A stretch of DNA of 64,000 nt from Flavobacterium cupriresistens (GTDB taxonomy: Bacteria; Bacteroidota; Bacteroidia; Flavobacteriales; Flavobacteriaceae), in the NCBI RefSeq assembly GCF_020911925.1, contig NZ_CP087134.1, positions 4,588,001 to 4,652,000 on the forward strand, given 5' to 3'. The position numbers were made by a program, and so were the translations under genes. How positions within the stretch are numbered: the stretch's first letter is position 1; the number at the start of each line of letters is the position of its first letter. The notes beneath the pieces were generated by a model. It did not search any database, was not told the origin of the DNA, and was given only the letters and a program-made list of their open reading frames with translations. This document shows positions 31,061 to 43,700 of the stretch, piece after piece.

Positions 31061-31430
31061 ATTAAGATAAAAATTCCTCATTAAATGAAATTAATTAATT
31101 AGAATTATGATATTATTAATTAATCTTTCAAATATGAGTTTATTGATATTTTGAACTAAAATTAAAGCGGTTTTTTTTGTTAAAATTCTTGTTTTAAAAC
31201 CATTAAATAATCTGATATAGTTATTTCCGATTTTAAATTGCCCCTTACAATTGCGAAAAAAGTGTCTTAATTTTTTTTCTTGATTTTCCGAAAATAGAAG
31301 CTCGTTTTTTTATACTCTGAAATAATTTCATTCAACGGATAAATATATTTTTTATCCTTACCTAATAATTGTTTTTCAAAACCACTTAACTTTTGGGCTA
31401 CAATCCAAATAATAGTGCAATTTTAAAATG
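31061..31430. other. AT-rich spacer between relic and terminator; no intact gene
   Basis: On the minus strand a stretch without stops (about 31270-31415) reads IVAQKLSGFEKQLLGKDKKY and on to FYFRKIKKKN before TAA. The same frame continues after that stop with DTFFAIVRGNLKSEITISD. It has no start codon and matches no family I recognise, so it may be debris of a lost gene. ATTAATTAAT at 31090-31099 is repeated in palindromic form at 31115-31124. The gene 3 promoter may lie here or inside the relic, but I see no convincing pair of promoter boxes. Confidence 0.5.
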
Positions 31431-31458
31431 AAAAAGCCAGCTCGAGAGCTGGCTTTTT
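31431..31458 (-). terminator. Rho-independent (bidirectional-type) terminator downstream of gene 2
   Basis: A perfect 12-base stem (AAAAAGCCAGCT / AGCTGGCTTTTT) surrounds a CGAG loop. It ends in T5 on the minus strand and, by symmetry, on the plus strand. It lies 124 bases past the gene 2 stop. It should end gene 1-gene 2 transcription and so make gene 3-gene 4 a separate unit. Confidence 0.9.
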
Positions 31459-31544
31459 GTTGAAAATCTAATTTGAAGGCTATTTCTATTTTTGAATTTA
31501 AATACATGCTTTACAATCAAATCCAAACCTTAGTATCGATTCTT

Positions 31545-31573
31545 AGTTGGCACATCCGGATCGGCAGCCAACT
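31545..31573 (-). other. Possible stem-loop just after the gene 2 stop
   Basis: AGTTGGC (31545-31551) pairs with GCCAACT (31567-31573) and encloses the palindrome ATCCGGAT (31554-31561). No T-tract follows, so it is not a terminator on its own. It could stabilise the mRNA end or be chance. Confidence 0.35.
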
Positions 31574-31582
31574 GTATTAAAA

Positions 31583-34500
31583 TTATAGTTCAATATGCAT
31601 ACTAAATTCATCTATAGAATCATTAAAGTTAATTATCTTATAATGTAAGTAAGAAGATAACTCATCTACCGTACTAAATTTAAATATCTCTTGGATCGGT
31701 ACTTCTATAGACAACTCGTCACGTATGATAGATACTAAACGGGTCACCAATAAACTATGACCACCTAATTCGAAGAAGTTGTCATAAATCCCTACTTTTT
31801 CGATACCCAACAAATTCTGCCAGATTTCCACCAACTGTCTTTCTGTATCGGTACGCGGCTCAACATATTCCTTACTCGATAACTGTGAATTATCAGGATC
31901 CGGTAAGGCTTTCTTGTCCAGCTTTCCATTAGAAGTTAAAGGCATCTGATCCAGTTCAACCCAGATCATCGGAACCATATACTCGGGTAAACTTAACTTT
32001 AATTGTTCTTGTAGTACCTCTTTGTTCAATGAACCTTCCAACACTACATAACCAACCAAACGTTTATTACCTGATACATCTTCCTTAGCCAATACACAAC
32101 ATTGAGTAACCGATTCTAACAATGACAAAGCATTCTCGATCTCTCCCAATTCAATACGATAACCACGGATCTTAACCTGATTATCCTTTCTTCCAATATA
32201 TTCTATACTACCATCAGCTAGCCAGCGTCCTAAATCTCCTGATCTATACAAGCGGTCTCCTGCTACAAAAGGATTTGTGATAAACTTCTCTTGCGTTAAT
32301 TCTTCTCTGTTTAAATAACCTCTTGCAACTCCTGCTCCTCCAACACATAACTCTCCAATAACGCCTACCGGTACTAAATTTAGATTGGCATCTAAAATAT
32401 AACATCCTAAAGTAGGGATCGCTGAACCAATAGCACTAACCGAACTTAACATATCTGAACTTGTTAGCTCTTTATAGGTAACGTGAACCGTAGTCTCGGT
32501 AATACCATACATGTTAATCATTTTACAAGACGGATATAATGCTTTCCAATTTTGTAAATAAACAGGGTTTAATGCCTCTCCTCCAAAAATTACATATCTG
32601 ATCGCATGATCAAAACTCTCTGATAAGAATGCTTCCTGAAGTGCATAAAAAGATCCCGGAGTCTGGTTTAAAACCGTTACCCCTTCACTGATCAATAATT
32701 CTTTAAACGAAATAGCGTCTTTGGTTACTGCTTTTGGAACCACTACCAAACGGCCTCCATGAAGCAAGGCTCCATACATTTCCCATACCGAGAAATCAAA
32801 ACAAAACGAATGAAACAGCGTCCAGACATCATGAGTTCCGAAATCAAATAGACAAGATTCATTTTTAAACAAACGAACAACATTACTATGGGTGATTAAA
32901 ACTCCTTTTGGATTACCTGTACTTCCTGAAGTATAAATCACATAAGCCAGATGATCCGGTGCCACTACAACACTTAAGTTTTCTGTTGAATAGTTTGAGA
33001 TCTTGTCCCAATCTGTATCTAACAATACAACATTAATAGCGCTATATTCCTCCAACACTTTATGACTCGCTGCGCTACTTAGCACCACTTTCATACCTGC
33101 ATCATCCACCATATAAGCAATACGATCTTCAGGATAATCCGGATCGATTGGCACATAAGCCCCTCCTGATTTCAAGATTCCCAAGATTCCAACTAACATC
33201 TCCAAACCACGCTCTACACAGATCCCCACAAGAGTATCAACTTGAACGCCTTGTTCTCTTAAATAAGATCCTAATTGGTTCGACCTTTCATTTAATTCTT
33301 TATAACTTAATTTGGCTCCTTCATAAACCACCGCAATGGCATCAGGAGTATTTTTAACCTGCTCTTCGAACAAGGTAACTAATGTCTTATCCTTTGGATA
33401 GTCAACAGCTGTGTTATTGAAAACATCCAATAATTGGTGCTCTTCACCTGTAGTCAAGATTGACAGGGTGTTTATTGGCTGGTTGCTATCACTTACAATA
33501 CCTGTCAACAATTCTTGGTAATGCAGCAACATACGCTCAATTGTCACTTTATCAAACAAAGCGGTACAATAATTCAGGTTCAAAACAATACCATTATTAC
33601 TTTCGACTACATTCAATGTTAAATCAAATTGGGCTGTAACAACATCAAAATCATAAGCTGAAAGGTTAACGTTTTGCAAACCTCTTGTTGTTTGCTCTAA
33701 ACCTGACTGGGCATTTTGCAACACAAACATCGTCTGAAACACAGGACTCATACTCCTATCACGGGTCGTAACCACACGCTCTACCACCTTCTCAAATGGC
33801 GCTAACTGATGGTCATAACTCTCCAATGTAGTTTCTTTTACTCTCTCCAGAAGTTCACTGAAACTTGGATTATCTCCAAGATCCGTGCGAAGGGCTAAAG
33901 TATTGACAAAAAAGCCAATCATACCTTCTAATTCTGACTGGGTACGGTTTGCTATTGGCGTTCCCACACAAATATCATCCTGTCCGCTATAACGCGATAA
34001 CAAAACCTTAAAGGCAGACAATAACATCATAAACAAGGTAACCCCTTCTCTCTGAGCTAAAGCATTTATCGACTCACTAAGCTCTTTATTGAAAACGAAA
34101 GAAACATTTGATCCTGCTGTACTCTGCACAGAAGGACGTGCATAATCTGTTGGCAATGCCAGTGTAGCCACTCCCTGTAACTTCTCTTCCCAATATGATA
34201 ATTGAGATTCTAAAACAGCTCCTTCGAGATATTTTCTTTGCCAGATTGCATAATCGGAATATTGCAGAGTAAGTTCAGGTAAAACTGTTGCTGTTGCTGT
34301 AGCACTTCCTGATTGTAAGGCACTGTAAAGTTCCATGAATTCATTCACCAAAATACCACTTGACCAACCATCACTGGCAATGTGATGAAACACACAAGTC
34401 AGTACGTACTTTTGATTTCCTAAATCAAACAGACCACTTCTTAGCTTATAGTCTTTCGATAAATCAAAAGGTGCTATAAGGTACGTTTTAACAGCACCTT

Positions 34501-34792
34501 CTAATAAAGATTCTGTTGTTTTAACCTGATCCAATATCCAGTCTTCTGCAGGTATTATTTGCTGATAACCTACACCTGCCTCCGATAATAGTATCGTACG
34601 AAGTACCTCATGACGAGATACGATAGTCTGCAGGGTTTGTTCTAAAATCGATACTTCTAATTCGCCTTCCAAACGTAACACCACAGGAATATGATATTCT
34701 GTACTACCTTGCAGCTGATCTAAAAACCACAAACGTTCCTGACTGAAAGACATTGGAATGCGCTCCGGACGATCCTCTGAAACAATAGTCGG
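31583..34792 (-). other. Gene 2 module 6: C(LCL)-A(Thr)-PCP-docking tail
   Basis: Residues 5406-6474, PCP Ser 6418, tail of 56 residues ending SMHIEL. Pocket DFWNIGMVHK, Thr. The C domain pairs with that of module 3 (shared SATATAT loop), while the A domain is of Thr type instead of Ser, showing A-domain exchange after duplication. Confidence 0.87.
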
Positions 34793-37700
34793 CAGTAGTA
34801 CTCCCTCGGATTGATCTGATACATGAGCTCCTAAAGCTGCTATAGTTGTATGTTCAAATACTTCTCTTACTGATATCTCAAGAACCATTTCTTTACGAAT
34901 CATCGATACCAATCGGGTAGCCAATAAACTATGACCACCCAATTCGAAGAAATTATCATAAATTCCCACTTTTACTATACCCAATAAGTTTTGCCAGATA
35001 ACAGCCAATTGTCTTTCTGTGTCTGTACGTGGTGCAACATAGGCCTGACTAGACAAATCGGAACTATCCGGATCCGGTAATGCTTTTCTGTCCAATTTGC
35101 CATTTGAAGTCAAAGGCAGCTGATCCAGTTCAACCCAGATCATCGGAACCATATACTCGGGTAAACTTAATTTCAATTGTTCTTGTAAAACTGTTTTATC
35201 GAGTTTGTTCTCTGAAACTACATAACCCACCAAACGTTTGTTACCTGCTGTATCTTCTTTGGCCAATACACAACTCTGGATCACAGATTCTAATGAAGAT
35301 AAGGCGTTCTCGATCTCACCGAGTTCAATACGATGGCCTCGAATCTTTACCTGATCGTCTTTCCTGCCGATATATTCTATAGTACCGTCAGCGAGCCAGC
35401 GTGCCAAATCGCCTGTTTTATAAATTCGCTCTGCTTCTACAAATGGATTTGCAATAAACTTCTCCTTGGTTAATTCTGCTCTGTTCAAATAACCGCGAGC
35501 CAACTGAACTCCGCCAATATGCAATTCTCCAATTATACCACAAGGCAATATCGCATTATGATCATCTAATATGTACAACTGAACATTAGCAATGGCTTTA
35601 CCGATAATTACTTTTTTCGAGAAATCTAACTTTTGAGCTGTAATATAGATAGTAGCCTCTGTTGGTCCATATAAATTCCAAACCTCTTTACTAATAGAAG
35701 TAAGGTTGTTTTTTAAAGATTCCTTGATCGCTTCTCCTCCGCTTAGAATCTTTACTTCTTCCTTGTTCTGCCAACCCGTATCAACAAGCATTTGCCAAGT
35801 CGATGGAGTTGCTTGCATAAAATCAGGGTGATAGTGAGCGATAGCAGATTGAAGCTCATCGCCATCTCTGATAGTTGCATTATTTAAAACGATAACTTTT
35901 GCGCCTAACAAAAGTGGCGCAAAAAACTCTAAGTAAAAAATATCAAAAGTATAGGTGGTCACCGAAAGAAAACTCTTGAGGTCTTCCATTTCTAAGCGGC
36001 CAATCATGCTTTGTAAAAAATTAAACAGGCTAACATGATCAATACAGACTCCCTTAGGTTTGCCTGTACTTCCTGAAGTATAAATTACATAGGCCAAATC
36101 ATCCGGTGCTACTGCAATACCTGAATTTTCTGTTGAATATCCCGAAATCGAATCCCAATCCGTGTCTAAGAGTACAACATTACCGCTTGTATGTTCTGCT
36201 ATTGTTTTATAACTCGCTGCGCTGCTTAACACCAGATTTATACTGGCATCACTCACCATATAGGCCATACGATCCTGTGGATAATCGGGATCTATTGGCA
36301 CATAAGCGCCTCCTGATTTCAAGACTCCTAAGATTCCAACCAACATCTCCAAACTACGTTCCACACAGATACCCACAAGAGTATCAGCTTGAACTCCCTG
36401 CTCTCTTAGATAATGTCCTAATTGATTGGACTTCTCATTTAATTCTTTATAACTTAATTCTTCTCCTTCATAAACCACCGCAATGGCATCAGGAGTATTT
36501 TTAACTTGTTCTTCAAACAAATCAAGTATTGTTTTATCTTTTGGATATTCAACTACTGTGTTATTGAAAACATTCAATAATTGGTGTTCTTCTTCTTTTG
36601 ATAAAACAGTTAAAGTATTTATAGTTAACTCTTCGCTTTTTAGACCTTCTAAAAGTTCTCTCAAAGCATTTTCCATATAAACAAGGATACGGTCTGCTCC
36701 TATACTCTGGTCAATTTGAGCTGTTAAACTAAAATGATCTCCATAATCATCTACACTTAATGTAAATGGATAATTGGTGCGTTCCTGATTTTCAAGAACC
36801 GTTATCCCCGAATCAAATTCATTTGCACGATCCTCTTCTGATAAAGACGGTGTCGAGTGACGGTAATTCAATATAGCACTAAAAAGGGCTTTATCATTGC
36901 CAATACCACTCCAATCCTGAATATGTGATAAAGGCGTTTGCTCATAGGACAATAAATCCTGCAACAGCCCTTTCACCTGATTCAAATATTCTGATGTGTT
37001 TCCTTTTAATTCCAATAACACCGGTAAGGTATTGATAAATAATCCTAAGGAATCTGCGGCTCCTAAAGAACCCTGAAGTCTTCCCGAGAACAAAGAACCA
37101 AAAATAGCATAGTCCTTATTACTACACTTCCCTACTACCAATCCGTACGCGGCATGAAACAAAACTGCCGGACTTATGGCGTGCATTACACCTAATTTGC
37201 GTAATTCTGCACTTAAATCTTTGGAGAGCACTATATGAGATTCTTCAATCCCCTTACCATCTCCTAAAACATTCGATAATCCAAAAGGATAAGTAGGTTC
37301 TTCGATTGCGCCAAATAAAGACTTAAAGTAAGATGCTCCATCATTTACCGATTGGGCGTGTAAAGTATGGCCTATAAAATCACGGTACAAAACAGGAACT
37401 CCTAAACTGGCTATATTTCCTGATAAATACATCGTAATCTCGGATATGATTTTCTCCATACCCACGTGGTCAATTATTAAGTGATGTTGGTATACAATCA
37501 AATAATAACAACCATTCTGAGTATCATCTGCTGATTTCAACTGCAATAATGGTGCTTTTGTAACATCCATCCAATATCCTCCAGGGGCTATCAGAAGTTC
37601 CAGTTGTGGTAAAACTGCTTTTGAATGATCCAATTCTAAATGCTCAACCCATAAAGGTGCTTCACGTAAAACAACCTGAACGGCTCTTGGTAAACCTGAA

Positions 37701-40700
37701 CTCAAAATACTGGTACGCAAAACATCATGACGGTTCACCACAAATTGTAAGGCCTCTATGAAAGAATCTCGTTTACCCTGATCTGTAAAAGAAAGCAAAC
37801 TTGGAAGCACATAAGGATCGCCCTCTTTAGGATCACTCATCAAATGATGAAAATGAATTCCTTCCTGCAAAGGGGATAAAGGATAGATATCCGCTATATT
37901 AGTAATGCCTCCCCTTACAGTTGCCATTATGCTGTCCAGATCACTCTGACTCAAATCAGTCAAAGGAACCATTGCTGGGGTAATAACATCGCTATCAACT
38001 GTTATACCATTGGCCGGAACACGATACACTAAAGATAAAGAAGATAACTTCTCACTCATTAAAGCTATCGTTGGTCCTGCAAAAATATCTTTTACTCTAA
38101 TATGAAAATCTAACTTCTGTAAACGAGAAATCAATTGAACAGCCAGTAAACTATGACCACCCAATTCGAAGAAATTATCATAAACTCCCACTTTTTCTAT
38201 TCCCAATAAGTTTTGCCAAATGACTGCCAATTGTTGTTCCGTCTCTGTGCGAGGCGCAACATACTCCTCTGTAGAAAGATCTGAGTTATCCGGATTCGGT
38301 AACGCTTTCTTGTCCAATTTACCATTAGAAGTCAAAGGCATTTTATCCAATCCAATCCAAATCATCGGAACCATATATTCCGGTAAACTTAATTTTAATT
38401 GATCCTGTAAAGCTGTTTTATCTAGTTTGTTCTCTGAAACTACATAAGCAACCAAACGTTTATTACCTGATGCATCTTCTTTGGCCAACACACAACATTG
38501 AGTAACCGATTCCAATAAGGACAAAGCATTCTCGATCTCTCCCAATTCTATACGATAACCACGGATCTTAACCTGATCGTCTTTTCTTCCAATATATTCT
38601 ATGTTTCCGTCAGCTAACCAACGTACTAAATCTCCTGATCTATACAAGCGGTCTCCTGATACAAAAGGATTTGTGATAAACTTTTCCTGAGTTAATTCTA
38701 CTTGGTTTAAATAACCACGAGCCACTCCTGAACCTCCTACACATAATTCTCCAATAACTCCTATAGGTACTAAATTTAGATTGGCATCTAAAATATAAGC
38801 AACGCTATTATTAATTGGTTTTCCTATTGGAAGATTCTTGTTCGTTATATTATCAATGGTATAAGTCGTTGAAAAAGTAGTATTTTCTGTTGGACCATAA
38901 CCGTTAACCACTTTAAGATTCGGATAAAGCTCTTTTAGCTTATTTGTATAATTAAATAAAACTACATCTCCTCCTACTATTAAATAATCAAGGGGTTCAA
39001 AAAGAGATAAATCAGATTCTACTACCTGATGAAACCACGAAGCGGTCATCCATAAAGTATTGACTTTTCGTTCAATAAGCAGTTCTTTTAAACTAACTGA
39101 ATTTAAAAGCGTATTGATAGAGGCTACTATTAATTGTCCTCCATTTAATAAAGTTCCCCAAAATTCTATCGTAGTCGCATCAAAAGAGATTGAACCTGTT
39201 GACAACCATACTGTTTCTGAATTTAAAGAGAGATAATCACAACTTGTAGATAAACTTACAATGTTTCCGTGAGTAACCATCACTCCCTTTGGTCTGCCGG
39301 TACTTCCCGAAGTATAAATCACATACGCCAAATCATCCGGTGTTACTTCAATACCCGGATTTTCTGTTGAATATCCTGAAATCGCATCCCAATCCGTGTC
39401 TAAGAGTACAACATTAATAGCGGTATACTCCTCTAATACTTTATGACTCGCTGTACTACTTAATACCAGTTTCATACCTGCATCATCAATCATATAAGCG
39501 ATACGATCTGACGGGTAATCAGGATCTATGGGTACATAAACGCTTCCTGATTTTAAGATTCCTAAAATACCGACCATCATTTCCAAACTACGCTCTACAC
39601 AGATCCCTATAAAAGTATCAGACTGAACGCCCTGTCCTCTTAGATAATGTCCTAATTGATTGGACTTCTCATTTAATTCTTTATAACTCAATTCTTCTCC
39701 TTCATAAACCACCGCAATGGCATCAGGAGTGTTTTTAACTTGTTCTTCAAATAAAGCAAGGATCGTTTTATCTTTTGGATATTCAACCGCTGTGTTATTA
39801 AAAACATCTAATAACTGATCAGACTCTTCTTTTGATAAAATCGAGTCCATACTTACACTCGCTTCAGGTTTGTTCCTGAAACAATCTAAAATATTATTCA
39901 GATAAGAATGAAAACGCTCTAAAGATATTTCTGAGTTAAGATTTTTGTACATCGAATATTGAACTTCAAATCCAGTAGTTCCGGTTAAATTTATTGTTAA
40001 ATTTAGACCTGAACTTGTTCGCTCAAAAGAACTATTTTTTATATCCTCTTTACCCTCATCATTCGTATCCGGAAGTAAAACTCCTGTTGAAAAATTCTCC
40101 GGAGTGATTTCATTATACACATGAAAATCAACATAATTGAATAATACATCAAAAAAAGAATCATCTCTGTCTACTCCGATAAGACGTTTAATTTCAAAAA
40201 ATGTCAGATGACTATAGCGTTTTATTTCATTCATCTTTTCTTCGACACTTTTAAAATACGACAACCAGCTTCCCTCTGATTCAAAAATATAGCGTACCGG
40301 TATCGTATTTAAAAAACATCCTAAAATTTTGTCTCCATCTTCGACTGATGGGCGATTATTTGCCGCCAAACCAACCGTTAGCTCTGTTTCATGAGTCAGT
40401 AGCTTTAGTGCATAGATATAGACCCCAAAAAACACACTTTTTAGCGTCAAATTATGCTCTTTACATTGTTTTTTCAGATCATTTAAAAAAGATAAATCGT
40501 ATCGTTTGGTGTAATACTCAGTCACTCGTGTTTCTTCTAAGAAAATATCCAAATATTTATATCCTGTCAATTCTTCTTTCCAGAAAGAAATAGCCTCAAC
40601 ATCTTGCTTAGCCATCAATTCTTTAATGATATAATCCCTCTGATTACAAGCTATTTCGGAAGAAAAAGAATTATTTCCCTTCTTTAACTCAAAATACGTT

Positions 40701-43700
40701 TTATAAAGTTCCGTCGTAAATGTAGCGAGACTCCATCCATCCATAATAGCATGATGAAACTGGTATACAAATAACTTAGTATGGGCGTCAATAGTAAAAA
40801 CAGTAAAACGATATAATGCTCCCTCCTCAATACTAAAAGGAATGGCTCTTTCTGATATCAGAAATGCTTCAATTTTCCTTTCTTGTTCCTTCTTATCAAA
40901 TAAACTTAAATCTCTTTGTTCTATGTCAAAAGAAACATTTTTATATACGATTTGAACCGGTTGTTCATAATCTGAAAAATTAAAACTCGTACGAAAAATA
41001 GAATGTTTTTCGATTAATAATGCCATTGCTTTTTCAAACTTAGCAAAATCAAAAGAATCATCTTTAAAAGGAAATGTCATCTGATCATGAAAAACACCTA
41101 AGCCCGGATCTACTAATGATTCCATAATCATCCCTTGCTGAACATCTGTCATTGGGTAAATGTCTTCAATCAAATCTGAATTCTCCATAGAATTCCTAAT
41201 AGATAAGCTCAGTTTTTCTATCTCAGAATCGACACTTTGATAAAGCTGTTCTGTCTTAGCATCATGCGTATCATCATTTAATGCTGAAATTGCAAAACGC
41301 TCTATAGTACTGTATTTAAAAAGATCGAGTAATTGAATCCGTTTCTTAAACGTTTCATTTATTTTTGATATCAATCGGATTGATATAATAGAATCTCCTC
41401 CTATTTCAAAGAAATTATCATAAACTCCCACTTTTTCTATTCCCAGTACATTTTGCCAAATAGCAACCAACTGTCGTTCCGTTTCTGTACGTGGCGCAAC
41501 ATATTCTTTACTGGATAATTCTGAACCATCCGGATCAGGTAAAGCTTTCTTGTCTAGTTTACCGTTTGAAGTTAAAGGCATTTGATCCAGTTCAACCCAG
41601 ATCATCGGAACCATATATTCCGGTAAACTTAATTTCAATTGATCCTGTAAATCAGTCTTATTCAGTTTACCTTCTGAAACTACATAACCAACCAAACGTT
41701 TATTACCTGATGCATCTTCTTTGGCTAAAACACAACATTGTGTAACTGATTCCAACAATGCCAAAGTGTTCTCAATCTCACCCAATTCGATACGATACCC
41801 ACGAATCTTAACCTGATTGTCCTTTCTGCCAATGTATTCTATATTTCCATCCGGTAACCAGCGTGCTAAATCGCCCGTTTTATAAATTCTTTCTCCTTCA
41901 ACAAAAGGATTCGCTATAAATTTCTCTTGTGTTAATTCTTCTTTATTCCAATAACCTCGGGCTACCTGAATTCCTCCAATACATAATTCACCTGTTACAC
42001 CTAATGGTAAAAGTTCGTGTGCTTCATCTAAAACATATAAACTGGTATTGGCAACCGGTTTACCGATTAAAACGCTTGACAAGTGACCTTCCAAAGGAAC
42101 TTCCCAAGAACTAACGTCAATCGCTGCCTCGGTAGGACCGTATAAATTATCTAAACGTACATTATTAAATTTCTCTCTAAACAGACTAACATGATCCAGT
42201 TGTAAAGCTTCCCCGCTACATAAAACACGCTGTAATGAACTACAGTCTCCTAACTCAATTGAACTAAGGAAAACGCTTAACATTGAAGGAACAAAATGGA
42301 TCGTAGTGATATTATTTTGCTCAATGAGTTCTTTTAAATAAAGAGCATCTTTATGACCTTCCGGTTTCGCAAAAACCAATTTAGCACCGCAGATAACAGA
42401 CCATAATAGTTCCCAAACAGAAACATCAAAACTAAAGGAAGTTTTTTGAAGAATGGTGTCTTCAGCCGTTAACTGATAATGGGATTGCGTCCATAACAAT
42501 CGATTTACAATACCTCCATGCTCGTTCATCACCCCTTTTGGTCTGCCTGTACTTCCTGAAGTATAAATCACATAAGCCAGATGATTCGGTGCCACTACAA
42601 CACTTAGATTTTCTGTTGAATATCCCGAAATCTTATCCCAATCTGTATCTAAGAGTACAACATTAATAGCGCTATATTCCTCCAACACTTTATGACTCGC
42701 TGCGCTACTTAGCACCACTTTCATACCTGCATCATCCACCATATAAGCAATACGATCCTGTGGATAATCGGGATCGATTGGTACATAAGCACCTCCTGAT
42801 TTCAAGATTCCCAAGATTCCAATTAACATCTCCAAACCACGCTCTACACAGATCCCCACAAGAGTGTCTGGCTCAACGCCTTGTTCTCTTAAATAAGATC
42901 CTAGTTGGTTCGACTTCTCATTTAATTCTTTATAACTTAATTTGGCTCCTTCATAAACCACCGCAATGGCATCAGGAGTATTTTTAACCTGTTCTTCAAA
43001 CAAGGTAACTAATGTCTTATCTTTTGGATAGTCAACAGCTGTGTTATTGAAAACATCCAATAATTGGTGCTGTTCTCCTGTAGTCAAGATTGACAGCCCG
43101 TTTATTGGCTGGTTGATATCACTTACAATACCTGTCAACAATTCTTGGTAATGCAGCAACATACGCTCAATTGTCGCTTTATCAAACAAAGCGGTACAAT
43201 AATTCAGATTCAAAACAATACCATTATTGCTTTCGGCTACATTCAATGTTAAATCAAATTGGGCTGTAACAACATCAAAATCATAAGCTGAAAGGCTAAC
43301 GTTTTGCAAACCTCTTGTTGTTTGCTCTAAACCTGACTGGGCATTTTGCAACACAAACATTGTCTGAAACACAGGACTCATACTCCTATCACGGGTCGTA
43401 ACCACACGCTCTACCACCTTCTCAAATGGAGCCAACTGATGGTCATAACTCTCCAATGTAGTTTCTTTTACTCTTTCCAGAAGTTCACTGAAACTTGGAT
43501 TATCTCCAAGATCCGTGCGAAGGGCCAAAGTATTGACAAAAAAGCCAATCATACCTTCTAATTCTGACTGGGTACGGTTTGCAATTGGTGTTCCCACACA
43601 AATATCATCCTGACCACTATAACGAGATAACAATACTTTAAAAGCTGATAACAGCAACATAAACAAGGTAACACCTTCTCTCTGAGCTAAAGCATTTATC

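Noticed and set aside
31090..31124. AT-rich palindrome as terminator or IS terminal inverted repeat
   Set aside because: The stem is only A-T pairs, with no adjacent transposase or target-site duplication.
31500..31582. A second NRPS relic just after gene 2 (minus-strand reading ADPDVPTKN... and VKHVFKFKN)
   Set aside because: The two short resemblances to PCP-flanking sequence are separated by a stop and are not colinear with a module; probably chance.
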